Notes under the pieces: model-generated
Told to the model about the DNA's origin: nothing
What the model saw: only the letters and a program-made list of their open reading frames with translations
The model's database searches: none
Program-made: the position numbers and the translations under genes
Shown here: positions 50,283 to 58,257 of the stretch, in pieces
Position numbering within the stretch: the first letter of the stretch is position 1
Layout: every line of letters starts with the position of its first letter
NCBI RefSeq assembly: GCF_900110455.1
Contig: NZ_FOIS01000002.1
Location: 434,001-498,000 of the forward strand
Reading direction: 5' to 3'
DNA length: 64,000 nt
Source: Natrinema salifodinae
GTDB taxonomy: Archaea > Halobacteriota > Halobacteria > Halobacteriales > Natrialbaceae

Positions 50283-51173
50283 TCAGCCGATCAGGAATGA
50301 CGGCCCCTCGACGTTCTCGTTCCGAGCCTCGCGCCAGGAGTGGACGGGCTCCCAACCTAGCTCCCGCCGGGCCTTCGCCGTCGAAAAGGCCGACTCGTCG
50401 CCCTCGAGGTCGCAGTCGTCGGGCAGGTCGTCGAAGACCGCCTCGATCACGTCCGCGGTCGGGCGGCCGAGGTAGTTCTCTGCGGCCATCGCGTGGTACG
50501 ACTCGTGGCCGTCGATCTCGGCCTCGAGCGCGGCGTCGACGATCGAGACGACGTCGCGGACGTCGACGTAGGACCAGAAGTTGCCGCTGCGGTCGGCGGT
50601 CTCGGGATCGAAGTCGGTGCGGCCGTCGATCGCCCGATACTCGCCGGGATACTGGATCCACGAGGGGCGGATCGAGGCCACCGAGATCGCGTGCTTTCGG
50701 ACCGTCTTCGCGGCGAGTTCCTCGCCGACGAGCTTCGAGGCGCCGTAGCCGTCTTCCGGCCGCATCGGGTGGGCCTCGTCGATCGGCAGGTAGTCCGGGA
50801 GGAACGGCTCCGCGGCGAAGGGCATGCCGTAGAGGCTCTCGCTCGAGGCCCAGACCACGTCCGCGCCTGCTCGACCGGCGGCCTCGAAGACGTGGTAGGT
50901 CGTCTCGACGTTGGTCAGAAAGGTCTCGGTGCCGGTCGTCTCGCCCATCCGCGGGATCCCTGCGGCGTGGACCACCGCGTCCGGATCGTGCGCGAGGATC
51001 GCCTCCCACGCCTGCCCCTGCTCGCTGAGGTCGGCCGCGAGGAACGCGACGTTCTCGCGCCCGCGGGGCGGCCGCTCGAGGTCGACGCCGACGACGTCGT
51101 GACCCTCGCTCGCGAGGTGCTCGACGATCCAGCTTCCCGCACCACCGGTCGCGCCGGTGACGACGATGTTCAT
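50283..51173 (-). CDS. NAD(P)-dependent epimerase/dehydratase (extended SDR)
   Basis: The 296-residue protein is an extended SDR: the cofactor motif VTGATGGAGSWIVEHL, VVHAAGIPRMGET, ASSESLYGMPF and the catalytic DGYGASKLVGEEL (Tyr and Lys), with a C-terminal substrate region (about 165-296). The GATGGAG motif is a small variant of TGxxGxxG. Family members interconvert or dehydrate nucleotide sugars and other carbonyls; the substrate is unknown, and it stands apart from the glycan genes. It starts with ATG, with the next gene upstream (thi4) about 75 bp away in the same direction. Confidence 0.88.
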   Translation of the reverse strand: MNIVVTGATGGAGSWIVEHLASEGHDVVGVDLERPPRGRENVAFLAADLSEQGQAWEAILAHDPDAVVHAAGIPRMGETTGTETFLTNVETTYHVFEAAGRAGADVVWASSESLYGMPFAAEPFLPDYLPIDEAHPMRPEDGYGASKLVGEELAAKTVRKHAISVASIRPSWIQYPGEYRAIDGRTDFDPETADRSGNFWSYVDVRDVVSIVDAALEAEIDGHESYHAMAAENYLGRPTADVIEAVFDDLPDDCDLEGDESAFSTAKARRELGWEPVHSWREARNENVEGPSFLIG

Positions 51174-51248
51174 GCACGAGCGGTACCGCTGGGACGCGAA
51201 AACAGTGTGGATCTCGGCGAGCCGGCAAGCCGGTGCGGCGACGACCGC

Positions 51249-52178
51249 TTAGTCGTCGGCCGGGGTCGCGCGGCTCGTGATGTCGACGGGCTCGGCGTCG
51301 ACGCCGAGTTCGTCGAGCGCCTCCTGGGCGGCGCGCTTGCCCGAGACGAGCATGGCGCCGAAGGTCGGGCCCATCCGCGGCAGCCCGTAGGTTGTCGCGG
51401 TCGCCATCCCGGTCGCGATCAGTCCGTCGTGGACCAGGCCAGTGTGCTCGACGACGGCGTCCTCGGACTTGCCGACCCACATCGAGTCGTGGCCAGGCGA
51501 GTCGTGGCCGGGGGCGCCGTAGCTGTCGTCGCCGGTCTGGTCCATACCCGTCGCGTTGGCCTCGGCGTCGCCGATGCCCGGCGCGTCGAGGACGCCGCGC
51601 TCGTCGAGTTTCTTGACCGCCATCGCGTCGTGGCCGGTCGCGTCGATGACCAGGTCGGCCTCGACGGCGATCGGGTCGACGCAGGTGATCTCGCGAGGCA
51701 GCGCGTGGACCGGCGTCCAGTTCATCACGATCCCCGAGACCTTGTGGTCCTCGCGGATGACGATGTCCGTGAACTCGGTCATGTTCTGCATCTTCGCGCC
51801 GGCGTCGCAGGCGGCCTTGATGAGTCCGGAACAGGCCTCGGGGCCGTTGGCGATGTACAGGCCCTCGCTATCTTCGGACTGTTTGTAGGAGACGTCGAGT
51901 TCGTCTAAGATCTGCTGGGCGGGGTCGCGTACCGTGACCTTGTTCATCAGGAACCCGCCGAGCCAGAACCCGCCGCCGAGGTAGTTGTTCTTCTCGACAA
52001 CCATCGTCTTGACGCCGCGCTCGGACAGCTCCTTCGCGGCGGTCAGCCCCGAGGGGCCGCCCCCGACGATGATGACGTCCGAGTCCGAGAAGTCCATGAA
52101 CTCCTCGGTCCACTCCTGTCCGATCGCGCGCGTGACGTCGGCCTCGCCAACCTGACTGAACTGCTCGAATTCGCTCAT
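51249..52178 (-). CDS. thi4: Thiazole synthase Thi4 with active-site cysteine
   Basis: The 309-residue protein has a Rossmann start ([21 protein letters not shown]), [16 protein letters not shown], and ATGHDAMAV. The sulfur-donor position is cysteine (Cys166, in [12 protein letters not shown]), as in Haloferax Thi4, whose matching Cys was shown necessary; some archaea have His. It makes the thiazole moiety of thiamine from NAD and glycine in a reaction that consumes its own sulfur. I set the start at the ATG 52178. A 13-bp direct repeat with ACTAGGT lies between a TATA-like CTTATCAC and the start, the expected place of a repressor site; the ThiN regulator gene is upstream in the window. Confidence 0.95.
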   Translation of the reverse strand: MSEFEQFSQVGEADVTRAIGQEWTEEFMDFSDSDVIIVGGGPSGLTAAKELSERGVKTMVVEKNNYLGGGFWLGGFLMNKVTVRDPAQQILDELDVSYKQSEDSEGLYIANGPEACSGLIKAACDAGAKMQNMTEFTDIVIREDHKVSGIVMNWTPVHALPREITCVDPIAVEADLVIDATGHDAMAVKKLDERGVLDAPGIGDAEANATGMDQTGDDSYGAPGHDSPGHDSMWVGKSEDAVVEHTGLVHDGLIATGMATATTYGLPRMGPTFGAMLVSGKRAAQEALDELGVDAEPVDITSRATPADD

Positions 52179-52181
52179 ACA

Positions 52182-52207
52182 ACTAGGTGGTAACACTAGG
52201 TAGTGAT
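52182..52207 (-). promoter_or_regulatory. Tandem repeat operator candidate before thi4
   Basis: Two 13-bp units begin with ACTAGGT at 52182 and 52195 on the plus strand. They lie 4 to 29 bases upstream of the thi4 ATG, next to CTTATC about 33 bp from it. Such a tandem site between promoter core and start fits a repressor, for example the ThiN regulator, but no binding data exist here. Confidence 0.5.
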
Positions 52208-52366
52208 AAGTCTATTGCAGCCGCTCGTGACATAACTATATTTCATCATATTATCGAGAGGAATCAGCCGGCCAGGAGAGAGGGGTTCGCACAGCGTTCG
52301 GCGACGTGAGTCTCGAGACGGCGCGAAACGGCACGGAGTGACGCGAACCGAACGGAACCGCTCGGC

Positions 52367-53890
52367 TCAGTCGACGGAATCCGGTTCGCTTCCGCCGGCC
52401 GACGATTCGTCCCGCTGGCGATCCCCGCTGTCAGCGTCGGTCCGGTCGTCCTCGATGACGCCCTCCGTCCAGGTTCCGAGCCGGAACCAGGCGACGGCCA
52501 CCGCGAAGGCCGCGCCCATCCCGACGGCGAAGGCCCACCAGATGCCCACGACGCCCCAATCGAGGCCGGCGATCGTGAGCGCAGCGCCGGTCCTCGGGAT
52601 CGGCACCGTCACGGCCCAGCCGAACGCGAGGACGAGCGCCAGCGGGATCCGGAAGACCCACCGCGAGAGGATCGAGAGGACCATCGCTTCCCGGGTGTTG
52701 CCGGCCCCGCGGAACGCGCCCTGGATGACCATCACGCCGGCGAAGGGCGCCCAAAAGAGCGCGGTGATCCGCAGGAACGCCACGCCCTCGGCGATCACGG
52801 CGGGATCGCCGACGAAGGCCCGAATCGCCGCCGCCGGGAACGCCAGCAGGAGCCCCGCGACGGCGAAGATGATCGCCATCGTCGCCGCGGTGGCCGTCCG
52901 CGCGACCGCGGCCGCCCGCTCGGGCGTCGCCGCGCCGAGGTTCTGCCCGACGCCGGTCGCCGTCGCCTGGCCGACCGCCCCCGCGACGGCCCAGGTCACG
53001 GACATCAGTCGAACGCCGATCCCGTAGGCCGCGGTGGGCGCGGGACCGAAGCGGGCGACGAACCCGGCCATCGCGACCGCCGCGAAGCTGCGGGCCCAGC
53101 CGTCGAGGGTGGCCGGCGCGCCGATATCGACCAGGCGCGCCTGGATCGAGAGATCGGGCGCGAGATCGCGGGGCCGGAGCCGGACCCCGAAGCGGCCGTC
53201 CAGCAGGATGACGATCCCCGCAGCGGTAGCGAGCCCGCGCGAGAGGAAGGTCGCGATTCCCGCGCCCCGCGTCCCCAGCGCGGGGAACGGCCCCCAGCCG
53301 AGGACGAGGAACGGGTCCAGAACCACGTTGAGTCCGGCCGAGACGACCACGAGCCACATCGCGGTCTTCGTGTTCCCCGCGCCCTGTAGCGAGGCCCGGA
53401 ACGCGAAGAAGAGGAAGGTGAACGGCAGCGCCAGGAAGATTACCTCGATGTAGGCGAGCGCCTCGACGAACACCGGGCCGCGGGCGCCGATTAGGTCGAG
53501 CAGGGGCCGGCGGACGGCCAGGCCGAGGGCGGCCAGCGCGGTCGAGACGGCCAGCGTGAGGAAGATCGTCTGCGCGACGACGCGGTCGGCCGTGCGGTCG
53601 TCGCCGGCGCCGACGTACTGGGAGACTAAGGCGATGGTTGCGGCGGTGATCCCCATCGCGGTCGAGACGAACATCCACGAGAGCGGAAACATCAGGGAGA
53701 CCGCGGCGACGGCGTCGCTGCTCACGCGACCCACCCAGAACATGTCCGCCAGGTTGTAGACCGTCTGGAGGAGGTTCCCCAGAACCAGCGGCCAGGCGAG
53801 GTGGAGGAGCTTCGGGGGGATCGACCCCGTCGTCATGTCGACGCGCTTGCGGTCCGGGCCCGAGCCCGAGTCCGGTTCCGTCGCTGCCAC
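52367..53890 (-). CDS. MATE family efflux transporter
   Basis: The 507-residue protein has 12 hydrophobic helices arranged in two repeats. The N-terminal repeat begins LLHLAWPLVLGNLLQTVYNLADMFWVGRVSSDAVAAVSL, the classical MATE opening, and the C-terminal repeat shows the VNG-like and RGAGNTREAM segments. It should export organic cations or drugs by Na+ or H+ exchange. The frame starts at a GTG at 53890; an ATG 54 bp downstream (MTTGSIPPK) is a strong alternative. The acidic tail (DRTDADSGDRQRDE) is typical of the organism. It is transcribed opposite to the small gene at 54062. Confidence 0.9.
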   Translation of the reverse strand: MAATEPDSGSGPDRKRVDMTTGSIPPKLLHLAWPLVLGNLLQTVYNLADMFWVGRVSSDAVAAVSLMFPLSWMFVSTAMGITAATIALVSQYVGAGDDRTADRVVAQTIFLTLAVSTALAALGLAVRRPLLDLIGARGPVFVEALAYIEVIFLALPFTFLFFAFRASLQGAGNTKTAMWLVVVSAGLNVVLDPFLVLGWGPFPALGTRGAGIATFLSRGLATAAGIVILLDGRFGVRLRPRDLAPDLSIQARLVDIGAPATLDGWARSFAAVAMAGFVARFGPAPTAAYGIGVRLMSVTWAVAGAVGQATATGVGQNLGAATPERAAAVARTATAATMAIIFAVAGLLLAFPAAAIRAFVGDPAVIAEGVAFLRITALFWAPFAGVMVIQGAFRGAGNTREAMVLSILSRWVFRIPLALVLAFGWAVTVPIPRTGAALTIAGLDWGVVGIWWAFAVGMGAAFAVAVAWFRLGTWTEGVIEDDRTDADSGDRQRDESSAGGSEPDSVD

Positions 53891-54061
53891 GAGTAGTTCC
53901 CGTGGTTTCTCACCGGTGAGGGAGAAAAGCGCTCGGCTCGCTGACGCGGGTTACCTTTGATATCGAGATGAACTTCTGGGGAATTGACGTCATTCCATGA
54001 ATGCTCTCGATAGCGACCTTCCGGAAGAACCTTCAAGTACCGCGACAACTCATCCTCGTAT

Positions 54062-54328
54062 ATGTCCGAGACCGTGGAATCGCAGTTCACCGTTCGAGAT
54101 ATTGTGAACGATGATATCTGGCTCAAAGATCTAAACCGCGGTCTCACAGTTGCAGTCGAAGCGACTAGCCCCCACTATACCGCTGAAATCAGGCAAAAAA
54201 TCAGCGATCTCTCGACCGGAGATACGATCACCGCCGAACTCGAGAGCCAGAATCAGTTACGTACGATTTGGGTCTTCGACGACGTAGAGGTCGAGACGGA
54301 AGGGACGGCCCATCGAGCGACGGTCTAG
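54062..54328 (+). CDS. Small protein of unknown function
   Basis: I do not recognise this 88-residue protein. It starts MSETVESQFTVRDIVNDDIWLKD and looks like a compact alpha/beta or beta domain (TVAVEATSPHYTAEIRQKISDLSTGDTITAELESQNQLRTIWVFDDVEVE). It is acidic but less GC-rich than core genes. The TACCGCGAC and ACTCATCC sequences upstream are not clear promoters. It converges with the next gene, whose stop lies six bases away. The low GC links it with that neighbour as possibly acquired DNA. Confidence 0.6.
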   Translation: MSETVESQFTVRDIVNDDIWLKDLNRGLTVAVEATSPHYTAEIRQKISDLSTGDTITAELESQNQLRTIWVFDDVEVETEGTAHRATV

Positions 54329-54333
54329 TATCC

Positions 54334-55374
54334 TTATTGATACCACGGTGAATTTCTCTGCGGGTCCGGGGACTCGTTTTCGTTGCTATCGTCTTCGAGC
54401 AGCGCGGTATTGGCGACCAGAAAGTCGGTAAATAGATATTCGATAAACTCCTCCTCATAGTCTTCCTTCAACTCCCAGAACAGGTAGGTAAACAGTGCGT
54501 AGCCGAGACAGATCGTCCAAACGGACATCCAGAGGTCGAACGCTACTGGCCGCCAGGGTTCTATCCCAAGCGTCGTAGAGAGAAACGAGACGATCCGTGG
54601 ACACGACTGCGCGATGCCGATGAAAACCATCAGTACAAACGATGAGTAACACGAGATCCACATTCCCCGATGGAAATTGCGGAGGGCCTGAAATCGAAAC
54701 GCCCTCGAGCTCTGAGTGTGGCTCTCGACATCGCTTGACATCAGATGCAAGAGATCCCCGTATTCGTTATATGTGGAATCCAAGTCGTACTTCACCCGGC
54801 AAACGGTCCACGCCTTCCCCGCGACCGTCACGTCCGAAAGGGGGCGATCTCGTTTGATCCGTACCATCACGATCGCTTCGATTATCGCCCGGTAGAAGCG
54901 GGCCGGAATACGCTTTGATCGGTCCGTGATCGGTTCGCTCTTCGGTATTTGATCGTCAACGGATGACGTATCTTCCTCGGACTTGGAGCCAACGTTGAGG
55001 GCGTCATCGAGGTTCCGCTCCGCCGGTTCGTTGGGATGCAAACGCGAATAGATGCCGTACAAGCGGGGATGCACTGTCGGATTCGTGTCGAAATTAAGAA
55101 CGGGGGATCGACCGAGACTCTGGTGGAGAAGGATCGAATTTCGGAACGTTTCCCGTTGGCCAACCGCTCGAGCGGCGTAACTCTGGATTAGATGGCCGAG
55201 CGCGAACGTGATGACGCCGAGAACGAGAACTACTGCGAGCGATGGCGAAGTAACTTCCTCGAGGCGGTCACTTGGAACGAGCAGGAGTACGCTCCCCATC
55301 AGAACGACGCCCGGTACGAAGTTACCCAGCAGATCGAAAACGGAGAGGTCCCCGAATACCCTTCCGAGAGGCAT
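54334..55374 (-). CDS. Membrane protein of unknown function, lower GC
   Basis: This 346-residue protein has an N-terminal pair of membrane helices (about 14-32 VFDLLGNFVPGVVLMGSVLLL and 45-65 LAVVLVLGVITFALGHLIQSY), a long cytoplasmic or external part rich in charged residues (about 70-240) and a second pair (about 244-262 and 280-303). I know no family. Base composition is lower than that of neighbours, suggesting transfer. It may work with the small protein that converges with it. The C-terminus ends in an acidic tail. Confidence 0.6.
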   Translation of the reverse strand: MPLGRVFGDLSVFDLLGNFVPGVVLMGSVLLLVPSDRLEEVTSPSLAVVLVLGVITFALGHLIQSYAARAVGQRETFRNSILLHQSLGRSPVLNFDTNPTVHPRLYGIYSRLHPNEPAERNLDDALNVGSKSEEDTSSVDDQIPKSEPITDRSKRIPARFYRAIIEAIVMVRIKRDRPLSDVTVAGKAWTVCRVKYDLDSTYNEYGDLLHLMSSDVESHTQSSRAFRFQALRNFHRGMWISCYSSFVLMVFIGIAQSCPRIVSFLSTTLGIEPWRPVAFDLWMSVWTICLGYALFTYLFWELKEDYEEEFIEYLFTDFLVANTALLEDDSNENESPDPQRNSPWYQ

Positions 55375-55600
55375 CTCTTTGGGTCACTCTTTCGCCCAAT
55401 CATAACTATTTCTGAATTTGCGATCTCACCGAAATGGAGTTCGGCCATCGTGCGGTACTCGCGCATGCGCGATCGCGAGCGCCCGCGACCGCACGCACAT
55501 CCGCGCTGTCGGCCGGTTTTGGCGAAAGCGTTATCAGATGCTCACTCGTATCGAGCGACGATGCAAGACACTCGTCCGTCGCCGGGACCGGTCGCTCGAG

Positions 55601-55609
55601 GGGGTGATC
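55601..55609 (+). promoter_or_regulatory. Shine-Dalgarno site deciding the topA GTG start
   Basis: GGGGTGATC, matching the 16S tail, lies four bases before the GTG at 55614. A short frame of 20 codons starting at ATG 55561 overlaps this site and ends at 55623, which could influence translation. Confidence 0.65.
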
Positions 55610-55613
55610 GACG

Positions 55614-58094
55614 GTGGAGCTGATAATTACGGAGAAGGACAACGCAGCCCGCCGGATCGCCGACATCCTTAGCGGCGGGACCTACGACTCGAGTCGCGAG
55701 AACGGGGTGAACGTCTACGAGTGGGGCGGCAAGCGCTGCGTGGGGCTGTCCGGCCACGTCGTCGGCGTCGACTTCCCGCCGGAGTACTCCGACTGGCGGG
55801 ACGTCGAACCCGTCGAGTTGATCGACGCGAGCGTCGAGAAGACGGCCACGAAGGAGAACATCGTCGCCGCGTTGCGGCTGTTGGCCCGACGAGCCCAGCG
55901 CGTGACGATCGCGACCGACTACGACCGCGAGGGCGAACTGATCGGTAAGGAGGCCTACGACATCGTCCGGGAAGTCGACGAGGACGTCCCGATCCGCCGG
56001 GTCCGGTTCTCCTCGATCACGGAAAACGAGGTTCAGGGAGCCTTCGACGAGCCCGACGACCTCGACTTCGACCTCGCGGCCGCGGGCGAGGCCCGCCAGA
56101 TCATCGACCTGGTCTGGGGCGCCGCGCTCACCCGCTTCCTCTCGCTGTCGGCGGGCCAACTGGGTAACGACTTCATCTCGGTCGGCCGGGTGCAGTCGCC
56201 GACGCTGAAGCTGATCGTCGACCGCGAGCGCGAGATCCAGGCGTTCGATCCCGAGGACTACTGGGAGCTGTTCGGCGACCTGACGAAAGACGACACGACC
56301 TTCGAGGCCCAGTACTTCTACCGCGACGAGGACGACAACGAGGCCGAGCGCGTCTGGGAGGAGGCCGTCGCCGACGACGTCTACGACACGCTGGCCGAGC
56401 GCGACAGCGCGACCGTCGTCGACGTCAACCGCCGGACCCGGACCGACCGGCCCCCGGAGCCGTTCAACACCACCCAGTTCATCCGCGCGGCGGGTGCCAT
56501 CGGCTACTCCGCCAAGCGGGCGATGTCGATCGCCGAGGACCTCTACACCGCCGGTTACATCACGTACCCGCGGACGGACAACACCGTCTACCCCGACGAC
56601 TTGGACCCCGAGGAACTCTTGGACGACTTCGTCGGCCACTCGACGCTCGGCGACTCCGCCGAGTCGCTGCTCGAGGCCGACGAGATCGTCCCCACCGAAG
56701 GCGACGAGGAGACGACCGACCACCCGCCGATCCACCCGACGGGCGAGATCCCCTCTCGCGGCGACGTCTCCGACGACGAGTGGGAGATCTTCGAACTCGT
56801 CGTCCGCCGGTTCTACGCGACCGTCGCCGACGCCGCGGTCTGGGAGCACCTCAAGGTCGTCGCCGAGGTCGACGACTCCCGGCTCAAGGCCAACGGCAAG
56901 CGCTTGGTCGAGCCCGGCTACCACGACGTCTACCCGTACTTCAGCACCGCCGAGAACTACGTCCCCGACGTCGACGAGGGCGAGGAACTCGCGCTCACGG
57001 ACGTCGAACTCGAGGAGAAACAGACCCAACCGCCCCGCCGGTACGGCCAGTCACGGCTCATCGAAACGATGGAGGAGATGGGCATCGGGACCAAGTCGAC
57101 CCGCCACGAGACCATCCAGAAGCTCTACGACCGGGGCTACATCGAGAGCGACCCGCCGCGGCCGACGAAGCTCGCGATGGCCGTCGTCGAGGCCGCCGAG
57201 AACTACGCCGATCGGGTCGTCAGCGAGGAGATGACCGCCCAGCTCGAGCAGGACATGGACGCCATCGCCAACGGCCAGGCGGACCTCTCGGACGTCACCG
57301 ACGAGTCCCGGGAGATGTTAGAGGAGATCTTTGCGAACCTGGCGGACTCCCGCGACGAGATCGGCGACCACCTGCGCAAGTCGCTGAAAGACGACAAGCG
57401 GCTGGGGCCGTGTCCCGAGTGCGGCGAGGACCTGCTCGTGCGCCGGAGCCGCCACGGCTCCTACTTCGTGGGCTGTGATGGCTATCCCGACTGCGAGAAC
57501 ACGCTGCCGCTGCCCTCGACGGGCAAGCCGCTGATCTTAGAGAGCGAGTGTGAGGACCACGGCCTGAACGAGGTCAAGATGCTCGCCGGCCGGCAGACGT
57601 TCGTCCACGGCTGTCCGCTCTGTAAGGCCGAAGACGCCGGCGAGGGGCCCGTGCTGGGCGAGTGTCCGGAGTGCGGTGACGAACACGGCGGCGAGTTGGC
57701 CGTCAAGACCCTCCAGAGCGGCTCTCGTCTGGTAGGGTGTACGCGCTACCCCGACTGCGAGTACTCCCTGCCCCTCCCGCGACGCGGCGAGATCGAGGTC
57801 ACCGACGAGTACTGCGACGAGCACGACCTCCCCGAACTCGTCGTCCACAGCGGCGACGACCCCTGGGAGCTGGGCTGTCCGATCTGTAACTATCAGGAGT
57901 TCCAGGCCCGCGAGAGCGACTCCGGTTCGGACCTCGAGGCGCTGGACGGCATCGGCGCCAAGACCGTCGAGAAGCTCGCCGAAGCGGGCATCGAGAGCAT
58001 CGACGACCTGACCGACGCCGATCCCGACGCGGTGGCCGACGACGTCGACGGCGTCAGCGCCGACCGCGTGCGGAGCTGGCAGGCCGAGGCGTAG
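55614..58094 (+). CDS. topA: DNA topoisomerase I (type IA)
   Basis: The 826-residue protein has a TOPRIM domain (LIITEKDNAARRIADIL, TIATDYDREGELIG with acidic residues DxD), the active-site Tyr318 in GYITYPRTDNTVYP, and RLIETMEEMGIGTKSTRHETI. At least four C-terminal Cys-rich zinc motifs follow (CPECGEDLLVRR, CPLCKAEDA, CPECGDEHG, CPICNYQEF), then a helix-hairpin-helix ending in GIGAKTVEKLAEAGIESIDDLT. It relaxes negatively supercoiled DNA. It starts with GTG supported by the GGGGTGATC ribosome site. It is full length. The next gene, a HEAT/PQQ fusion, is in the same direction 160 bp later. Confidence 0.97.
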   Translation: MELIITEKDNAARRIADILSGGTYDSSRENGVNVYEWGGKRCVGLSGHVVGVDFPPEYSDWRDVEPVELIDASVEKTATKENIVAALRLLARRAQRVTIATDYDREGELIGKEAYDIVREVDEDVPIRRVRFSSITENEVQGAFDEPDDLDFDLAAAGEARQIIDLVWGAALTRFLSLSAGQLGNDFISVGRVQSPTLKLIVDREREIQAFDPEDYWELFGDLTKDDTTFEAQYFYRDEDDNEAERVWEEAVADDVYDTLAERDSATVVDVNRRTRTDRPPEPFNTTQFIRAAGAIGYSAKRAMSIAEDLYTAGYITYPRTDNTVYPDDLDPEELLDDFVGHSTLGDSAESLLEADEIVPTEGDEETTDHPPIHPTGEIPSRGDVSDDEWEIFELVVRRFYATVADAAVWEHLKVVAEVDDSRLKANGKRLVEPGYHDVYPYFSTAENYVPDVDEGEELALTDVELEEKQTQPPRRYGQSRLIETMEEMGIGTKSTRHETIQKLYDRGYIESDPPRPTKLAMAVVEAAENYADRVVSEEMTAQLEQDMDAIANGQADLSDVTDESREMLEEIFANLADSRDEIGDHLRKSLKDDKRLGPCPECGEDLLVRRSRHGSYFVGCDGYPDCENTLPLPSTGKPLILESECEDHGLNEVKMLAGRQTFVHGCPLCKAEDAGEGPVLGECPECGDEHGGELAVKTLQSGSRLVGCTRYPDCEYSLPLPRRGEIEVTDEYCDEHDLPELVVHSGDDPWELGCPICNYQEFQARESDSGSDLEALDGIGAKTVEKLAEAGIESIDDLTDADPDAVADDVDGVSADRVRSWQAEA

Positions 58095-58226
58095 GCGGCG
58101 CGACTCCGTTTCACGTCACCTTCTTCGTTCCCGTCCCGCCGTCCGCCCCCTCCACGTTTTTCGGCTGTTGCCGGGTCTAGCATTAACTGAGCGTATCTGT
58201 TCGTATACTGATCACCTAGCGTGCGT

Positions 58227-58236
58227 TGCACGTGCA
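58227..58236 (+). promoter_or_regulatory. Palindrome before the HEAT/PQQ gene
   Basis: TGCACGTGCA is a perfect 10-bp palindrome 21 bases before the ATG at 58258, between a CGTATACTG core (about 58202) and the start. It is a candidate operator. Confidence 0.4.
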
Positions 58237-58257
58237 TCGTGCGACCGCCGTGTTACT

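Noticed and set aside
54062-55374. A toxin-antitoxin or phage-defence pair
   Set aside because: The genes converge instead of forming an operon and show no toxin, nuclease or sensor motif.
55542-57029. 495-residue minus-strand frame over topA
   Set aside because: Antisense shadow of the topoisomerase core.
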